DNA of 5,751 bases. Origin: Desulfurococcales archaeon. Lineage in GTDB: Archaea; Thermoproteota; Thermoprotei_A; Sulfolobales; WANQ01. Every line of letters starts with the position of its first letter. Position 1 is the stretch's first letter. The translations under genes and the position numbers were made by a program. The DNA lies in contig JALUDQ010000048.1 of the NCBI GenBank assembly GCA_027043985.1, positions 1 through 5,751 of the forward strand, written 5' to 3'. Of this stretch, positions 5,400 through 5,751 are shown piece after piece. The notes beneath the pieces are model-generated. The model was not told the DNA's origin. It searched no databases and saw only the letters and a list, made by a program, of their open reading frames with translations.

Positions 5400-5428
5400 T
5401 CGTATGTAACGAGTATGTCTTAAGATCA

Positions 5429-5440
5429 TTGATTAATCAT
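5429..5440 (+). promoter_or_regulatory. Ten-base palindrome, possible TATA box or operator for the rightward edge gene
   Basis: TGATTAATCA at 5430-5439 is a perfect palindrome in the spacer between the tRNA and the edge gene. Its TTAAT core is about 25 bases before the ATG at 5459, so as a TATA box it would give a leaderless mRNA beginning at that ATG. Equally, TTTTATTAT at 5452-5460 could be the box for a start further in. It may instead be a protein-binding site. All of this rests on position alone. Confidence 0.25.
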
Positions 5441-5458
5441 ACTTCATGTTGTTTTATT

Positions 5459-5751
5459 ATGTTAGCTGTCTATGTGTGTGTTAGAGTTAGTGCTGGGTGT
5501 TTGAACGTGGTTAGTGTAGCTGAGTTATTATCTTCTGGTGAGGGTGTTAAGCGTGTTATGGGTGATGTTTTGAGGGTTTTGGGTATTTATCGTAGGCTTT
5601 GGTTGGCTGAGATTTATTCTGAGATTATTGGTATGAATCGTACTTTGGGTGCAGAGTCGGAGGTTAGTGTTAGTGATGTGAGGGAAGCTGTTGAACGGTT
5701 GGCTGGTTTGGGTTTTGTTAGTGTTGAGGAGCGTGTTAGGGCTAGTTTCGG
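5459..5751 (+). CDS. Unrecognised protein, N-terminal part, cut by the window edge
   Basis: An open frame of 97 codons runs to the right edge with no stop. From VSVAELLSSGEGVKRVMGD it continues with helical segments, RLWLAEIYSEIIGM, then VSDVREAVERLAGLGFVSVE. The last part, helix-turn then 'LaglGfVsvee', is like the recognition helix and wing of a winged-helix domain, so a DNA-binding or scaffold role is possible, but I do not recognise the family. The start is uncertain. ATG at 5459 has no ribosome binding site but could be leaderless; GTG at 5507 has GGTG 7 bases upstream and TTG 5501 is also possible, and the residues before 5501 (VYVCVRVSAGC) do not look conserved. Base use is extreme: 86 of 97 codons end in G or T, all isoleucines are ATT rather than the ATA common elsewhere, and CGT is used for several arginines. 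Confidence 0.7.
   Translation, partial: MLAVYVCVRVSAGCLNVVSVAELLSSGEGVKRVMGDVLRVLGIYRRLWLAEIYSEIIGMNRTLGAESEVSVSDVREAVERLAGLGFVSVEERVRASF

Noticed and set aside
5402..5418. Direct repeat GTATGT, two copies 11 bases apart
   Set aside because: Only two six-base copies in T/A-rich spacer; too short to call a repeat array or operator.
1..5751. CRISPR array, insertion sequence, toxin-antitoxin or defence system
   Set aside because: No regularly spaced repeats, transposase motifs, paired small toxin-like genes or nuclease motifs were found on either strand.

Overview
The window is ordinary-looking chromosomal DNA from a hyperthermophilic archaeon, most likely a crenarchaeon of the Desulfurococcales type. 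The reasons are AT-rich sequence, purine-rich coding strands, heavy use of ATA, AGA and AGG codons, TTG/GTG starts, GGTG-type ribosome binding sites, archaeal TATA-like boxes, a tRNA-Thr with a U discriminator base, and protein families of archaeal type. The genus is an inference and cannot be fixed from this piece.

Layout from left to right. Bases 1-230 hold the 5' end of a leftward gene whose product resembles, weakly, the NusB-like N-terminal region of archaeal RNA m5C methyltransferases. A 183-base divergent spacer (231-413) carries an overlapping two-way promoter candidate and a 17-base dyad. Rightward from there runs a tight pair: a PiT-family phosphate permease (414-1445) and, 10 bases later, a DUF47/PhoU-like protein (1456-2118). 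These two are a well-known functional pair in phosphate uptake. A separate promoter candidate then precedes an unrecognised aromatic-rich 261-residue protein (2182-2967).

That gene converges on a leftward operon and overlaps it by 4 bases, stop codon on stop codon. The leftward operon consists of a KaiC/RAD55-type RecA-fold ATPase (4384-5169, possibly starting a few codons earlier) followed 7 bases later by pyruvate kinase (2964-4376). The pyruvate kinase ribosome binding site overlaps the end of the ATPase gene. Pyruvate kinase has the Ser/Leu pair at the two positions that separate potassium-dependent from potassium-independent enzymes, so it is predicted to work without K+.

To the right of the ATPase is an A/C-rich spacer with back-to-back promoters, then a complete tRNA-Thr(UGU) gene with encoded CCA, then a rightward gene cut by the window edge that I do not recognise. 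The clearest unexplained signal is around the tRNA: the + strand is about 80% A+C on the left of it and about 76% G+T on the right, so the keto/amino skew flips over a short distance. This may mark a strand-asymmetry centre such as a replication origin, or a strong divergent transcription node. I found no CRISPR array, insertion sequence or other mobile element, and no defence system.
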